From contig DATGGW010000322.1 of the NCBI GenBank assembly GCA_035308345.1, forward strand, positions 1-20,979: DNA of 20,979 nucleotides, in the 5' to 3' direction. The notes beneath the pieces were generated by a model. It ran no database searches. It was not told the origin of the DNA and was given only the letters and a program-made list of their open reading frames with translations. A program made the position numbers and the translations under genes. This document shows positions 7,226-14,534 of this stretch, one piece after another. The stretch comes from CF-113 sp035308345 (GTDB taxonomy: Bacteria > Chloroflexota > Ktedonobacteria > Ktedonobacterales > Ktedonobacteraceae). Every line of letters begins with the position of its first letter. The first letter of the stretch is position 1.

Positions 7226-8989
7226 ATGCAAAATAAGATACTTAAACGTAGAACTTCCCGCTCTCTATTGCATGGAGTGATGGTACGCATTATAGCGCCG
7301 TTGCTGCTCTTTATGCCGGTGCTGGCGAGTTGTAATGCGCCTGCGCCACTTCAATATGTGCCTGTCGACCTGGGGATCCCATCTCAGGCATTAAACTCAC
7401 CGGTAATTGGGCCATTGCCGGATACTACGGAGCTGCATGTGCGCATTACCTTTAAGGTCAGCCAGGAGGTGATTAATAAGTTGAGCAGCCAGGTGCATCC
7501 GCACCAACCCTCGCATCTTGAAAAGCTGGCAAATCAAATTGGTATCGATGATGCCACGTATCAGAAAATCAAGGCTTTCTTCAATCTACAAGGCATCGTA
7601 TTGAACTTGAGTAAATTGCGTACCAACCTCAGTATCGACGCGAAGGCCAGCACCTTTGCAAAATTGTTTCAGACCCATTTTGTCGTCCATAAGTACAATG
7701 GGCGCACCTTTTTCACGCCCGCGACGCCGCCTAAATTGCCGCGCTTCATAGTAGACATGCTCGTTGCTATTACCGGGCTCGATAACTATAGCACCGCGCC
7801 GCAGCATACCTTTGCTGTTCAGCCTGCCAGCAATCCGCGCTCGGCGTATTATCCCGCGCAAGATTGCTACCCGCTGCAAGATACATTGTTGCCGATGGAT
7901 GTAGCGCATGCCTATGGCTATGATCAACTCTGGAACAAGGGCTGGCATGGCGAGAATATGACGGTGAACCTGGTCGAGATAGATGGTTTCTACCAGGATG
8001 ATATTCAAAACTACCTTGATTGCATTAACTTTCAGGGCAATCTGAATGTCGTCAGTGTGGATGCGCAGCCTTCAGATGCTGTTGGGGAGACCGCCCTGGA
8101 TATTGAAATGGTGGCGGGGCTGGCCCGTTCGGTCAATATTGTTGATTATCAGACCGATGGCAATTCCAGTGGCGACGTCTGGTCGCAGGTGAATGATGAA
8201 TTGCAACAAATTCTCAACGACAACACGAATAACGCCAATGCGGGAAGTGTAGTCAGCATCAGCCTGGGAACGGCAGAGGGCGATATTACCGGCAGTGATC
8301 GTAATGCCATTGATGCGAGCCTACGACTTTTGACGCAGGTCGAACATATGCGCATTTTTGTCGCCAGTGGTGATTGCGGAGCCTTTAGTGACCGCATTTA
8401 TCACGATCTCTCGGTCAGTTTCCCCGCCAGTGATCCCTGGGCAACTTCGGTAGGTGGAACGGTACTGAACGTGGATGGCAGCCAACACCGGGCCGGTGAA
8501 GTCGCCTGGTCGGATTCATCAGATCTTTCGACCTGTGAAAACCAGTGGGGAAGTGGCGGCGGCAATAGCCAGGTGTATGCCCATCCTGGCTGGCAAGAAG
8601 CCGGTGGCATCAATAATCAATTCTCTGCCGGCAATCATCGCCAGATACCAGATATAGCGGCGGCGGCATATGCCCTGGCGGTCTTCTTCAACGGTCAATG
8701 GGGGGCAGTCGGGGGCACCAGCGCGGCAGCGCCCATCTGGGCCGCGGGTATGGTATTAGTGAACGAGGGCTTGATCCAGCAAATTAGAAAATTTACCGCG
8801 TCTCCCCAATTGTTCTACGTGGTTGCTCAAGGATGGGACGGCCTGCACCCCTATTATGATGTGACAAGAGGAAATAACCTCTATTATCCCGCCACCCCTG
8901 GATGGGATTATACAACAGGTCTTGGCACCCCGAACCTGGGAGATTTCTACTATGTTCTCTGTCAAAGGCTGATGAGCGCATCCTTTTAG
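7226..8989 (+). CDS. Sedolisin (S53, kumamolisin-like) serine-carboxyl peptidase, predicted lipoprotein
   Basis: Secreted acid-active endopeptidase of family S53. The N-terminus has basic residues, a hydrophobic core and the lipobox LASC, so the mature protein should be lipid-anchored outside the membrane. A pro-kumamolisin activation domain follows at about residues 65-185 and is normally removed by self-cleavage. The catalytic domain holds Glu288 and Asp292 in GETALDIE, the oxyanion Asp383 in ASGDCGAF, and Ser499 in GGTSAAAPIWA. The C-terminal calcium-site pattern is present: DVTRGNN, then GWDYTTGLGTPN. I start at the ATG because GGAG lies about 9 bases upstream and the signal peptide then starts normally. 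A GTG 54 bases earlier lacks a ribosome site. The gene stands alone and ends at a shared terminator. It is probably for scavenging protein. Confidence 0.92.
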   Translation: MQNKILKRRTSRSLLHGVMVRIIAPLLLFMPVLASCNAPAPLQYVPVDLGIPSQALNSPVIGPLPDTTELHVRITFKVSQEVINKLSSQVHPHQPSHLEKLANQIGIDDATYQKIKAFFNLQGIVLNLSKLRTNLSIDAKASTFAKLFQTHFVVHKYNGRTFFTPATPPKLPRFIVDMLVAITGLDNYSTAPQHTFAVQPASNPRSAYYPAQDCYPLQDTLLPMDVAHAYGYDQLWNKGWHGENMTVNLVEIDGFYQDDIQNYLDCINFQGNLNVVSVDAQPSDAVGETALDIEMVAGLARSVNIVDYQTDGNSSGDVWSQVNDELQQILNDNTNNANAGSVVSISLGTAEGDITGSDRNAIDASLRLLTQVEHMRIFVASGDCGAFSDRIYHDLSVSFPASDPWATSVGGTVLNVDGSQHRAGEVAWSDSSDLSTCENQWGSGGGNSQVYAHPGWQEAGGINNQFSAGNHRQIPDIAAAAYALAVFFNGQWGAVGGTSAAAPIWAAGMVLVNEGLIQQIRKFTASPQLFYVVAQGWDGLHPYYDVTRGNNLYYPATPGWDYTTGLGTPNLGDFYYVLCQRLMSASF

Positions 8990-9047
8990 CATAAGCTTTT
9001 CTACGGAAGTGTTGTGCTACGCTACTTCGGATGAAGGAAAGCACAAA

Positions 9048-9084
9048 AAAAGCAGAGATCACCAGCCTGGTGGCCTCTGCTTTT
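9048..9084. terminator. Bidirectional terminator between the sedolisin gene and sufB
   Basis: AAAAGCAGAGATCACCAG (9048-9065) pairs with CTGGTGGCCTCTGCTTTT (9067-9084), matching at 16 of 18 positions around a one-base centre. The stem is flanked by A-run and T-run, so it can stop transcripts from both sides. It sits 23 bases beyond the sufB stop. Confidence 0.85.
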
Positions 9085-9106
9085 AATAGCAATGCTCTGT
9101 ATCGGT

Positions 9107-10507
9107 CTAGCCTACGCTGCCCGACATCTCCAACTGGATCAGGCGGTTCAGTTCGACGGCGTACTCCATCGGGAGTTCCTTCGTGATTGGCTCGATGAAG
9201 CCGTTCACAATCAGGGAGTAGGCTTCAGACTCGTCGAGGCCGCGACTCATCAGGTAGAAGAGCTGGTCCTGGCCGACCTGCGAGACGGTGGCTTCGTGGC
9301 CGACCTCGGTCTGGTTCTCTTCGACGCGAATGGTCGGGTACGTGTCGGTGCGCGCCATCTCGTCCAGCAGTAGCGCGTCACAGCGCACGCTGGATTTGGT
9401 GTGGTGCGCGCCAGAGTTGATACGCACAAGTCCACGATAGGAGGCGCGGCCGGTACCCTTGGAGACCGACTTCGACAGGATTTGCGAAGTGGTGTATGGC
9501 GCAAGGTGCGTCACTTTCGCGCCCGCGTCCTGGTGCATGCCATCGGAGGCGAAGGCCACCGAGAGAATATCACCGCGCGCGCCCGGCTCCATCAACAGTA
9601 CCGCCGGGTACTTCATGGTGACTTTCGAGCCGAGGTTGCCATCGACCCATTCCATCGTGGCATCGCCGTAGGCAGCGGCGCGCTTGGTCACCAGGTTGTA
9701 CACGTTCTTCGACCAGTTCTGGATGGTGGTATAACGCACGCGCGCGCCCTTCATGACTTTGATTTCGACTACTGCGCTGTGCAGACTATCGCTGGCATAA
9801 GTTGGCGCTGTGCAGCCTTCTACATAATGGACATAGGAGCCAGGAGCGGCGATAATCAGCGTGCGCTCGAACTGACCCATGTTTTGCGCGTTGATGCGGA
9901 AGTAGGCTTGCAGCGGAATCTCCACGCGCACGTTTTCCGGCACGTAGACAAAGCTGCCGCCGCTCCACACCGCGCTGTTTAGCGAGGCGAACTTATTGTC
10001 CGAGGGCGGAATGACGGTGCCGAAGTGCTCTTTGATAATGTCGGGGTACAGGCGCAGCGCGGTATCCATGTCGGTGAAAATCACGCCTATCTTCTCAAGA
10101 TCTTCGCGCACCTTGTGATAGACGGCCTCGCTCTCGTACTGCGCGGTGACACCGGCCAGGTATTTACGCTCGGCCTGGGGAATGCCCAGGCGATCAAAGG
10201 TATCTTTGATTTCGACGGGCACATCCTCCCACGTCCTGCCCTGCTCTTGCACCGGTTTAATATAGTAGTAGATGTCGTCGAAGTTGATTCCAGAGAGGTC
10301 GGCGCCCCAGGTGGGCATCGGACGCTTCTCGAAGAGGTCCAGGCTCTTGAGGCGGAATTTGCGCATCCAATCGGGTTCGCCCTTCATCTCGGAGATCTGC
10401 TCGACAATTTTGCGATCCAGCCCCTTTTTGGACTTAAAGGCATAGTTCTCAGCCACGTGAAACCCAGGACTATACGCCTGTTGCTCCACATCGAATACCT
10501 GACTCAT
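9107..10507 (-). CDS. sufB: Fe-S cluster assembly scaffold protein SufB
   Basis: Scaffold component of the SUF system, which builds iron-sulfur clusters in the cytoplasm in a complex with the ATPase SufC and with SufD. The protein is full length at 466 residues and typical throughout. It has WMRKFRLKSLDLFEKRPMPT near the N-terminus, PTWGADLSGINFDDIYYYI, the core EGCTAPTYASDSLHSAVVE, and TTIQNWSKNVYNLVTKRA. The C-terminal RCDALLLDE block carries the likely scaffold Cys, followed by GHEATVSQVGQDQLFYLMSRG. GGAG lies 8 bases before the ATG. No sufC, sufD or sufS is adjacent: a terminator follows at once and an AbrB-like frame precedes. The partners must be elsewhere in the genome. The promoter is a perfect consensus and the leader contains two short inverted repeats. 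Confidence 0.96.
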   Translation of the reverse strand: MSQVFDVEQQAYSPGFHVAENYAFKSKKGLDRKIVEQISEMKGEPDWMRKFRLKSLDLFEKRPMPTWGADLSGINFDDIYYYIKPVQEQGRTWEDVPVEIKDTFDRLGIPQAERKYLAGVTAQYESEAVYHKVREDLEKIGVIFTDMDTALRLYPDIIKEHFGTVIPPSDNKFASLNSAVWSGGSFVYVPENVRVEIPLQAYFRINAQNMGQFERTLIIAAPGSYVHYVEGCTAPTYASDSLHSAVVEIKVMKGARVRYTTIQNWSKNVYNLVTKRAAAYGDATMEWVDGNLGSKVTMKYPAVLLMEPGARGDILSVAFASDGMHQDAGAKVTHLAPYTTSQILSKSVSKGTGRASYRGLVRINSGAHHTKSSVRCDALLLDEMARTDTYPTIRVEENQTEVGHEATVSQVGQDQLFYLMSRGLDESEAYSLIVNGFIEPITKELPMEYAVELNRLIQLEMSGSVG

Positions 10508-10525
10508 AGAATATACTCCATCTTG

Positions 10526-10571
10526 CAGGTGATTACCTGATAATTTACTATCAAAAGAAGCTATCGGCTTC
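10526..10571 (-). promoter_or_regulatory. Two small inverted repeats in the sufB leader
   Basis: CAGGTGATTACCTG (10526-10539) has 5-base arms around GATT and lies about 18 bases before the sufB ATG. GAAGC/GCTTC (10557-10571) has 5-base arms around five bases. Both lie within the predicted leader transcript. They could be regulator sites or weak hairpins near the ribosome site. No known Fe-S regulator box is recognisable. Confidence 0.3.
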
Positions 10572-10610
10572 TATTTGCTAATCCTTAGCTCTTTACTCGG
10601 ATTTACTTGT

Positions 10611-10639
10611 ATTATATGGCTTCTGACCATGATTGTCAA
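10611..10639 (-). promoter_or_regulatory. Perfect consensus sigma-70 promoter for sufB
   Basis: On the minus strand TTGACA (10639-10634) and TATAAT (10616-10611) are both perfect and are separated by exactly 17 bases. Initiation is expected near 10604, about 97 bases before the sufB start. The -35 box lies 14 bases past the stop of the AbrB-like frame. Confidence 0.85.
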
Positions 10640-10653
10640 GTCGAACATGACCG

Positions 10654-10974
10654 CTAGGAGCTGTAAGTCTTTGCTTTGAAGCGGTCTTCATAAGCAATCC
10701 GTTGTATCTCCTGCCAGGATAAGGTTTTTTTCAGACGGCCTGCCGCGCCTCGAAGTGAAGCGATAGTGGGATAACGTGGGACCCTTATCCGTACAACCCC
10801 TTCATCGTCAATCACAAAGGCGATTTTGTCGTTGGTCGCGAGGCCAAGATATTTACGGACTTCCACGGAAATATTTACCTGTCCTTTGCCGGTGATAGTC
10901 GAGACGATCTCTTTTATATAGTCTTCCTGTAGTTTTCCTGTGATTTTCTGATCTCTGTCTGGTAACGAAAATAT
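10654..10974 (-). CDS. AbrB/SpoVT-type DNA-binding domain protein, start codon missing
   Basis: The frame encodes a clear swapped-hairpin AbrB domain: EIVSTITGKGQVNISVEVRK, then YLGLATNDKIAFVIDDEGVV. About 30 further residues end in DRFKAKTYSS. Such proteins are transition-state regulators or antitoxins. The coding frame stays open from TAA at 11101-11103 through to the stop at 10654, yet contains no ATG, GTG, TTG or CTG before the AbrB domain. The first usable codon is a GTG inside the domain (10866), which would delete its first strand. I draw the start at ATA 10974-10972, about 8 bases after AGGAAAA, as the most likely ancestral or non-standard start. It may instead be a gene silenced by a start-codon mutation. 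No toxin gene is adjacent. It reads toward sufB. Confidence 0.5.
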   Translation of the reverse strand: MFSLPDRDQKITGKLQEDYIKEIVSTITGKGQVNISVEVRKYLGLATNDKIAFVIDDEGVVRIRVPRYPTIASLRGAAGRLKKTLSWQEIQRIAYEDRFKAKTYSS

Positions 10975-11107
10975 ACTACTTTTCCTTACTTTTGTCGATT
11001 GGTCGTATATTGCACCTACCTTCTGAGTAGCTCCTGTTTCTTCTCGCTGTGCTATGGCTGGGAGAAGAGCGTAACAAGGAAGTTGCGCTCTCCTCTTTAT
11101 TTATGTG

Positions 11108-11599
11108 CTAGAGATCAGGCGCGGCGAGGCCATGCGCGCCAAGCGAGAAGGAGAGTTCGCCGCCGTGGTGCAGATCGTGCTCGATCACGTGCCAGGTCAC
11201 CCACTGGCGCGAGAGTTCGTATGGCTTGCCCCATCGCTCGCCTCTGAAAATATATTCCATATCTTCCGGTGTCCAGCGTTGCAGACATTCCTGCCAGGCG
11301 CGAAATGTAACCGCCAGGCCGCGCACCAGTTCAGTGGTGGATGGGACATCACCATCATATTTCCAGTGTGCAATAGCCATCGCCTCTGCGTCCAGGCTGC
11401 CATCACCTATAGCGAGAGCCAACCAACCGGCGCGCGTGTGTACAATATGCTTCGCGAGCTGGCCGATCGAACGCAAGTTTGGAGATATTCTGAGTTCCAG
11501 TTGTTCAGGCGTCAGAGGCTCGATGGCCTTGACAAGATGGCTCTGGTAGACATCCCAGCCTTGATAAAAGTTCCAGGGAGAGACGGTATTCTGTGTCAT
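11108..11599 (-). CDS. DinB-family (YfiT-like) putative metal-dependent enzyme
   Basis: A four-helix-bundle protein of the DinB superfamily, whose members bind a divalent metal and often transfer thiols (for example bacillithiol or mycothiol). The likely metal ligands are His in LAKHIVHTRAGW after helix 2 and the pair in WHVIEHDLHHGGEL near the C-terminus. This is the usual three-His arrangement. The 163 residues match the family. I start at the ATG giving MTQNTVSPWNFYQ because AAGGAGCA lies 9 bases upstream. A start 57 bases earlier has no ribosome site and adds an unrelated tail. The actual substrate is unknown. It reads in the same direction as the AbrB-like frame. Confidence 0.8.
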   Translation of the reverse strand: MTQNTVSPWNFYQGWDVYQSHLVKAIEPLTPEQLELRISPNLRSIGQLAKHIVHTRAGWLALAIGDGSLDAEAMAIAHWKYDGDVPSTTELVRGLAVTFRAWQECLQRWTPEDMEYIFRGERWGKPYELSRQWVTWHVIEHDLHHGGELSFSLGAHGLAAPDL

Positions 11600-11717
11600 G
11601 TTTTCTTGCTCCTTGTCATATCGTATAAATATGTATTCAACTGAACTGGCGAACACTTATTTAATAGTATACCGACATCAGCCGACAACGTCCCGCGAAC
11701 GACCAGGTTTTCCAGAG

Positions 11718-11830
11718 TTTTTCGAAAGTCGAGCTTCAAGGGCGACCGCAAGGGTCACCACCCCACATCATCCACCACCCCCGCCCTTACAATGACTACG
11801 ATATTTGGCCGCATCGCAACTTTCGAAAAG
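11718..11830. repeat. 113-bp segment bounded by TTCGAA inverted repeats and holding a dispersed repeat
   Basis: TTTTTCGAAAGT (11718-11729) is the reverse complement, at 11 of 12 positions, of ACTTTCGAAAAG (11819-11830). Inside lies a copy of the dispersed core, AAGGGCGACCGCAAGGGTCA (11738-11757), followed by C-rich sequence. The rest of the DinB-tRNA gap, about 300 bases, contains only this segment and the tRNA promoter. It may be a non-coding mini-element or two unrelated structures. Confidence 0.4.
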
Positions 11831-11887
11831 CCCTGCCAGCTTTTCTACCACGAATTCGTACACCCTCGGAGTGAGTCATGAACCTAC

Positions 11888-11916
11888 TTGACGGTCTTAC
11901 CATGACTTGCTATTAT
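11888..11916 (+). promoter_or_regulatory. Promoter for tRNA-Arg
   Basis: TTGACG (11888-11893), 17 bases, then TATTAT (11911-11916) gives a near-consensus promoter. Initiation is expected near 11923, about 35 bases before the tRNA. Confidence 0.7.
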
Positions 11917-11957
11917 GACTGCGGCATTTGGAGAGGCTACATTCTTCAAATGAGATT

Positions 11958-12030
11958 GCGCCCGTAGCTCAGTGGATAGAGCATCGGTCTTCTAAACCGC
12001 AGGTCGTGGGTTCGAGTCCCGCCGGGCGCG
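11958..12030 (+). tRNA. tRNA-Arg, anticodon TCT
   Basis: A complete cloverleaf reads codon AGA. The acceptor stem is GCGCCCG with CGGGCGC, with discriminator G. The D arm is GCTC/GAGC, and the anticodon loop CTTCTAA has anticodon TCT at 11991-11993. The T arm is GTGGG TTCGAGT CCCGC with one G-U pair. The outermost anticodon-stem pair (T11984 with C12000) does not match. The CCA end is not encoded and must be added after transcription. No repeat of the tRNA 3' end is seen nearby, so there is no sign of an integrated element. Confidence 0.96.
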
Positions 12031-12110
12031 CCTCCTCGCAATTAAACGTATCTCTTACTAATCGTGGTCTTCATGAGGAAGTGGCAGGATTATTGCATCA
12101 AGTGAGCAGT

Positions 12111-12140
12111 AAAAACAGGGTGACCACGAGGATCACCCTG
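12111..12140 (-). terminator. Intrinsic terminator of the gerW operon
   Basis: On the minus strand CAGGGTGA pairs with TCACCCTG around a nine-base loop and is followed directly by TTTTT. It lies about 55 bases after the gerW stop. The stem sequence resembles a diverged copy of the dispersed repeat, which would mean a repeat acting as a terminator. Confidence 0.7.
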
Positions 12141-12195
12141 GAGAATCTATTGGCTGGACGCTTAAGGGGACGACATCATTCGTGTCAACTGTGAA

Positions 12196-12630
12196 TTAGC
12201 TCTTAACAGCTCTCGCCAACTTGGAGAAAGACGGGCCTTTTCCTTTGCGACCTGGGCCGATGAGCCTGCCTATCCAGAGAAGCATGAATGTTCCAGTGGT
12301 GAACGCTGCCAGTGTTATTTTCGTCAAGTCAAGTACGGGTTCAATACGCACACCATCTTTAGACATCACGATCACGGCAACCGGGCGTCCTCGACTGCCA
12401 CCGCCGCCGCCACCGCCGCTGCCCGTCGAGTTTCCTTGTTCATCGACGGGGCCGGAACCAGTTCCCATACCCAGACCCACGGCGATTTCAGAGCAAGGAA
12501 TAATAGTTGCTCCATCACGCTCTACGGGCTGTCCGAAAACGGTATCCACGCTCGCGCTGTTCACTAGCTGGCCCAGTACCTGCTCTAAAGAGCCTACAAC
12601 GGGTGACTTTGCGATTTTCTCGTCAATCAT
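12196..12630 (-). CDS. gerW: GerW/YtfJ-family sporulation protein
   Basis: A member of the spore protein family typified by Bacillus YtfJ (GerW), which in that genus is needed for germination in response to some germinants. The family pattern is visible: VDTVFGQPVERDGATIIPCS at residues 29-48, a Gly-rich GLGMGTGSG stretch, a run of eight Gly after GNSTGS, and RPVAVIVMSKDGVRIEPVLD. The C-terminus has one hydrophobic segment (TLAAFTTGTFMLLWIGRLIG) and a basic tail, suggesting membrane attachment. AAGGAGGAGA lies about 10 bases before the ATG. The ATG overlaps the stop of the upstream small membrane gene by eight bases, so the two are probably translated together. The Bacillus neighbour ytfI is not recognisable here. 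Confidence 0.88.
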   Translation of the reverse strand: MIDEKIAKSPVVGSLEQVLGQLVNSASVDTVFGQPVERDGATIIPCSEIAVGLGMGTGSGPVDEQGNSTGSGGGGGGGSRGRPVAVIVMSKDGVRIEPVLDLTKITLAAFTTGTFMLLWIGRLIGPGRKGKGPSFSKLARAVKS

Positions 12631-12937
12631 GTTTGTGTCTCCTCCTTCTCTTAAGAAACGACGACATGCCGAAGGCTATTGTCAATTCGACCAGTGTAAT
12701 GCTGAAAATGATACGCGAGGTAGTATCCTTGATAGGTACCCTGCGCCATGTCTGTCCCTGCTGGACCTCAATGGCTGCCGGTCGATTCCAGGTCAATCCA
12801 CCGCCCGGCCAGCGCACCTTCATCGCTCTCGTAACAGGGATGACCTGCCCATAGCGAGTTGCGATGGGTTTTCCCCTTGACGTATTGACCTGCAAAATGG
12901 GTTCTTTCGCTGCTGATTGCATACCTTTATCGCTCAC
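12623..12937 (-). CDS. Small single-span membrane protein of the gerW operon, unknown function
   Basis: I do not recognise the family. The protein has about 104 residues. The first 65 are soluble, rich in Gly, Arg and Pro (RYGQVIPVTRAMKVRWPGGG, then GLTWNRPAAIEVQQGQTWRR). One membrane segment follows (IIFSITLVELTIAFGMSSFL), with a strongly basic end, KRRRRHKHD. The pattern places the N-terminal part outside and the basic end in the cytoplasm. The start is GTG; an in-frame ATG five codons later is an alternative, and neither has a strong ribosome site. Its stop overlaps the gerW start by eight bases, so a shared sporulation role is likely. The soluble part contains IPV and PAAIEV stretches that faintly echo GerW, but not enough to call a duplication. 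Confidence 0.65.
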   Translation of the reverse strand: MSDKGMQSAAKEPILQVNTSRGKPIATRYGQVIPVTRAMKVRWPGGGLTWNRPAAIEVQQGQTWRRVPIKDTTSRIIFSITLVELTIAFGMSSFLKRRRRHKHD

Positions 12938-13007
12938 TCTATCCAGTTAGAAACGCGCTACAGAAGTAAATATCCTGATTCCATAGTATCATATTAAAAG
13001 TCTGCTT

Positions 13008-13097
13008 CATGGCGACCGCAAGGGATCGCCACTACTATACAAGACGAGTTCGACGGGCAATAGAATATAGTAGTGGCGATCCCTTGCGGTCGCCATG
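13008..13097. repeat. Perfect 32-bp inverted repeat made of two dispersed-repeat copies
   Basis: CATGGCGACCGCAAGGGATC then GCCACTACTATA (13008-13039) is exactly repeated in inverse at 13066-13097, with a 26-base spacer. Each arm contains the local repeat core. It separates thiO from the sporulation operon, both on the minus strand. It would fold into a very stable hairpin but has no following T-run. It may still end or process the thiO transcript. Confidence 0.9.
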
Positions 13098-13179
13098 CCG
13101 TCGTTTCTCATCTCGTAGAGACTCTTAAGTAGCTGACGTCCAGGCGTCACAAAGCGCATCACAAATGAACAGCGGCTTA

Positions 13180-14328
13180 TTACCACTCGCCATGAGGATC
13201 AATTGTGATCGCGCCTGCCGGTCTGTCCAGCCTGAAAGGGCGGATGAGGTCCGGCGTGACCTCCGTGACGATCGCTTCGGCAAGTGTTTTGCCGGTGATC
13301 GCGGAGAGCATAATGCCTACGCTGCCATGACCCACTGCCAGCGTCACGTTCTGCCAGCCGGGCGCAGGCCCCAGCACGGGCAGATTATCCGGCATTTTCG
13401 GGCGCAATCCCGTCCACATACGTTCAATCGCGCTCTGCTCTAATGAGGGGATGAGCCTGATAGCCGTACTGAGAAGCCATGCCACGCCACCAGCCGTCAG
13501 TTGTTTCTCGAAGCCAGCTTCTTCTTTTGTCGCGCCTACGATGACCGTGCCATCCTGTTTGGGCGCGAGATAAATGGCCTCGCCGAAAATAATATGAAGG
13601 AGTGGTGAGGCGGGTTGGCGCAATGCCAGGATTTGCCCGCGCTGCGGAGCGACGGCCAGCTTTATGCGCAGCCACTCACTCCACTGCCCAGCCCACGCGC
13701 CAGCCGCAATAACAAGGTGATCGCAGGCAATTGTTTCGCCCTGAGATGTAACAACACCTGTCATCCTGCCGTTATGCTGCTGTATGCCTGTAATGGGAGT
13801 GTGGCTGCGCAATATTGCGCTAGCATTGGCGGCAGCCTGTGCGAAAGCTTTGACCACTTGCGAAGCTCTGATTTGCGCTTCTTCGGGAGCGTAGAGACCT
13901 GCGCACACATCAGGTGAGAGCGTCGGCTCGCGCCGGCGCGCTTCTTCGCCCGTCAACCAGTGTAGCTGCAGGCCCAACGGCAGCCATGCCTTCATACGCT
14001 TGCGCAGATTGGGTACGTTTTTCGCATTGCGCACCACACGCAGCGCGCCCGTTTGCTCGTATTCCATGCGCACACCGCTTGCCTCTTCAAGTTCCGGCAC
14101 GAGCGCGGGGAAAAGAGCAAAACTGGTAAGCAGCAGATCCGCAAATGGCCCCGCGCCGGACAGCGACCCCAGCGGCGCGAGCAGACCAGCCGCCGCGCTC
14201 GAAGCTTCTCCGCCAATCTCGCCCCGCTCTATGACGGTAACAGCTACGCCTGCTTTACGCAGGTGGTAGGCGATGGAACATCCGATCACGCCGCCGCCCA
14301 CGATGACGACTTCGGTAGTAGATTGCAT
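13180..14328 (-). CDS. thiO: FAD-dependent glycine oxidase-like protein (ThiO)
   Basis: A flavin amine oxidase of the D-amino-acid-oxidase fold, closest by eye to ThiO. ThiO oxidises glycine to the imine used in making the thiazole ring of thiamine. The N-terminal dinucleotide-binding motif is intact: VVIVGGGVIGCSIAYHLRKA, then VIERGEIGGEASSAAAGLL. Later blocks include VIAAGAWAGQW, IYLAPKQDGTVIVGATKEEA, WTGLRPKMPDNLPVLGPAPG and the C-terminal GHGSVGIMLSAITG. AAGGGAAG lies about 9 bases before the ATG. The usual ThiO C-terminal block is GHxRNG-like. Here it is GHGSVG, so substrate range could differ and another glycine/D-amino-acid oxidase is possible. No thiamine genes or thiamine riboswitch are adjacent. 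Length, 382 residues, is normal. Confidence 0.75.
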   Translation of the reverse strand: MQSTTEVVIVGGGVIGCSIAYHLRKAGVAVTVIERGEIGGEASSAAAGLLAPLGSLSGAGPFADLLLTSFALFPALVPELEEASGVRMEYEQTGALRVVRNAKNVPNLRKRMKAWLPLGLQLHWLTGEEARRREPTLSPDVCAGLYAPEEAQIRASQVVKAFAQAAANASAILRSHTPITGIQQHNGRMTGVVTSQGETIACDHLVIAAGAWAGQWSEWLRIKLAVAPQRGQILALRQPASPLLHIIFGEAIYLAPKQDGTVIVGATKEEAGFEKQLTAGGVAWLLSTAIRLIPSLEQSAIERMWTGLRPKMPDNLPVLGPAPGWQNVTLAVGHGSVGIMLSAITGKTLAEAIVTEVTPDLIRPFRLDRPAGAITIDPHGEW

Positions 14329-14457
14329 ATGTATGCGCTTCCCTTTTCTATTTCTTGCAAAAAATCCGACCTATCCTGTTTCACTGTCTATACCGGGCAA
14401 TCGCAGCATCTCTCCTGAGATAGTATATCTTCTATCCAATAATTAGAGCCATATCGA

Positions 14458-14499
14458 CAGGGCTAGTGAATCATTGCCAGGGTGACCGCAAGGGTCGCC
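14458..14499 (+). repeat. Dispersed GC-rich repeat, copy with full left end
   Basis: Starts CAGGGCTAGTGAATCATTGC and continues through the core GGGTGACCGCAAGGGTCGCC. The left half matches the element in the sigma-factor leader at 19 of 21 positions, which defines a shared left boundary. It lies in the gap between the divergent thiO and methyltransferase genes. Confidence 0.75.
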
Positions 14500-14534
14500 G
14501 ACGATAGTTGCAATCTACCCTGATGCAGTACCGG

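Noticed and set aside
11105..11644. 179-codon plus-strand frame opposite the DinB gene
   Set aside because: The minus-strand product is a recognisable DinB protein with a good ribosome site. This frame is its mirror.
12030..12195. Integrated element next to tRNA-Arg
   Set aside because: No duplicate of the tRNA 3' end and no integrase gene. The flanking genes are housekeeping or sporulation genes.
14408..14422. CTGAGA motif near thiO suggesting a thiamine riboswitch
   Set aside because: It is on the strand opposite to thiO and the other conserved thiamine-box parts are absent.
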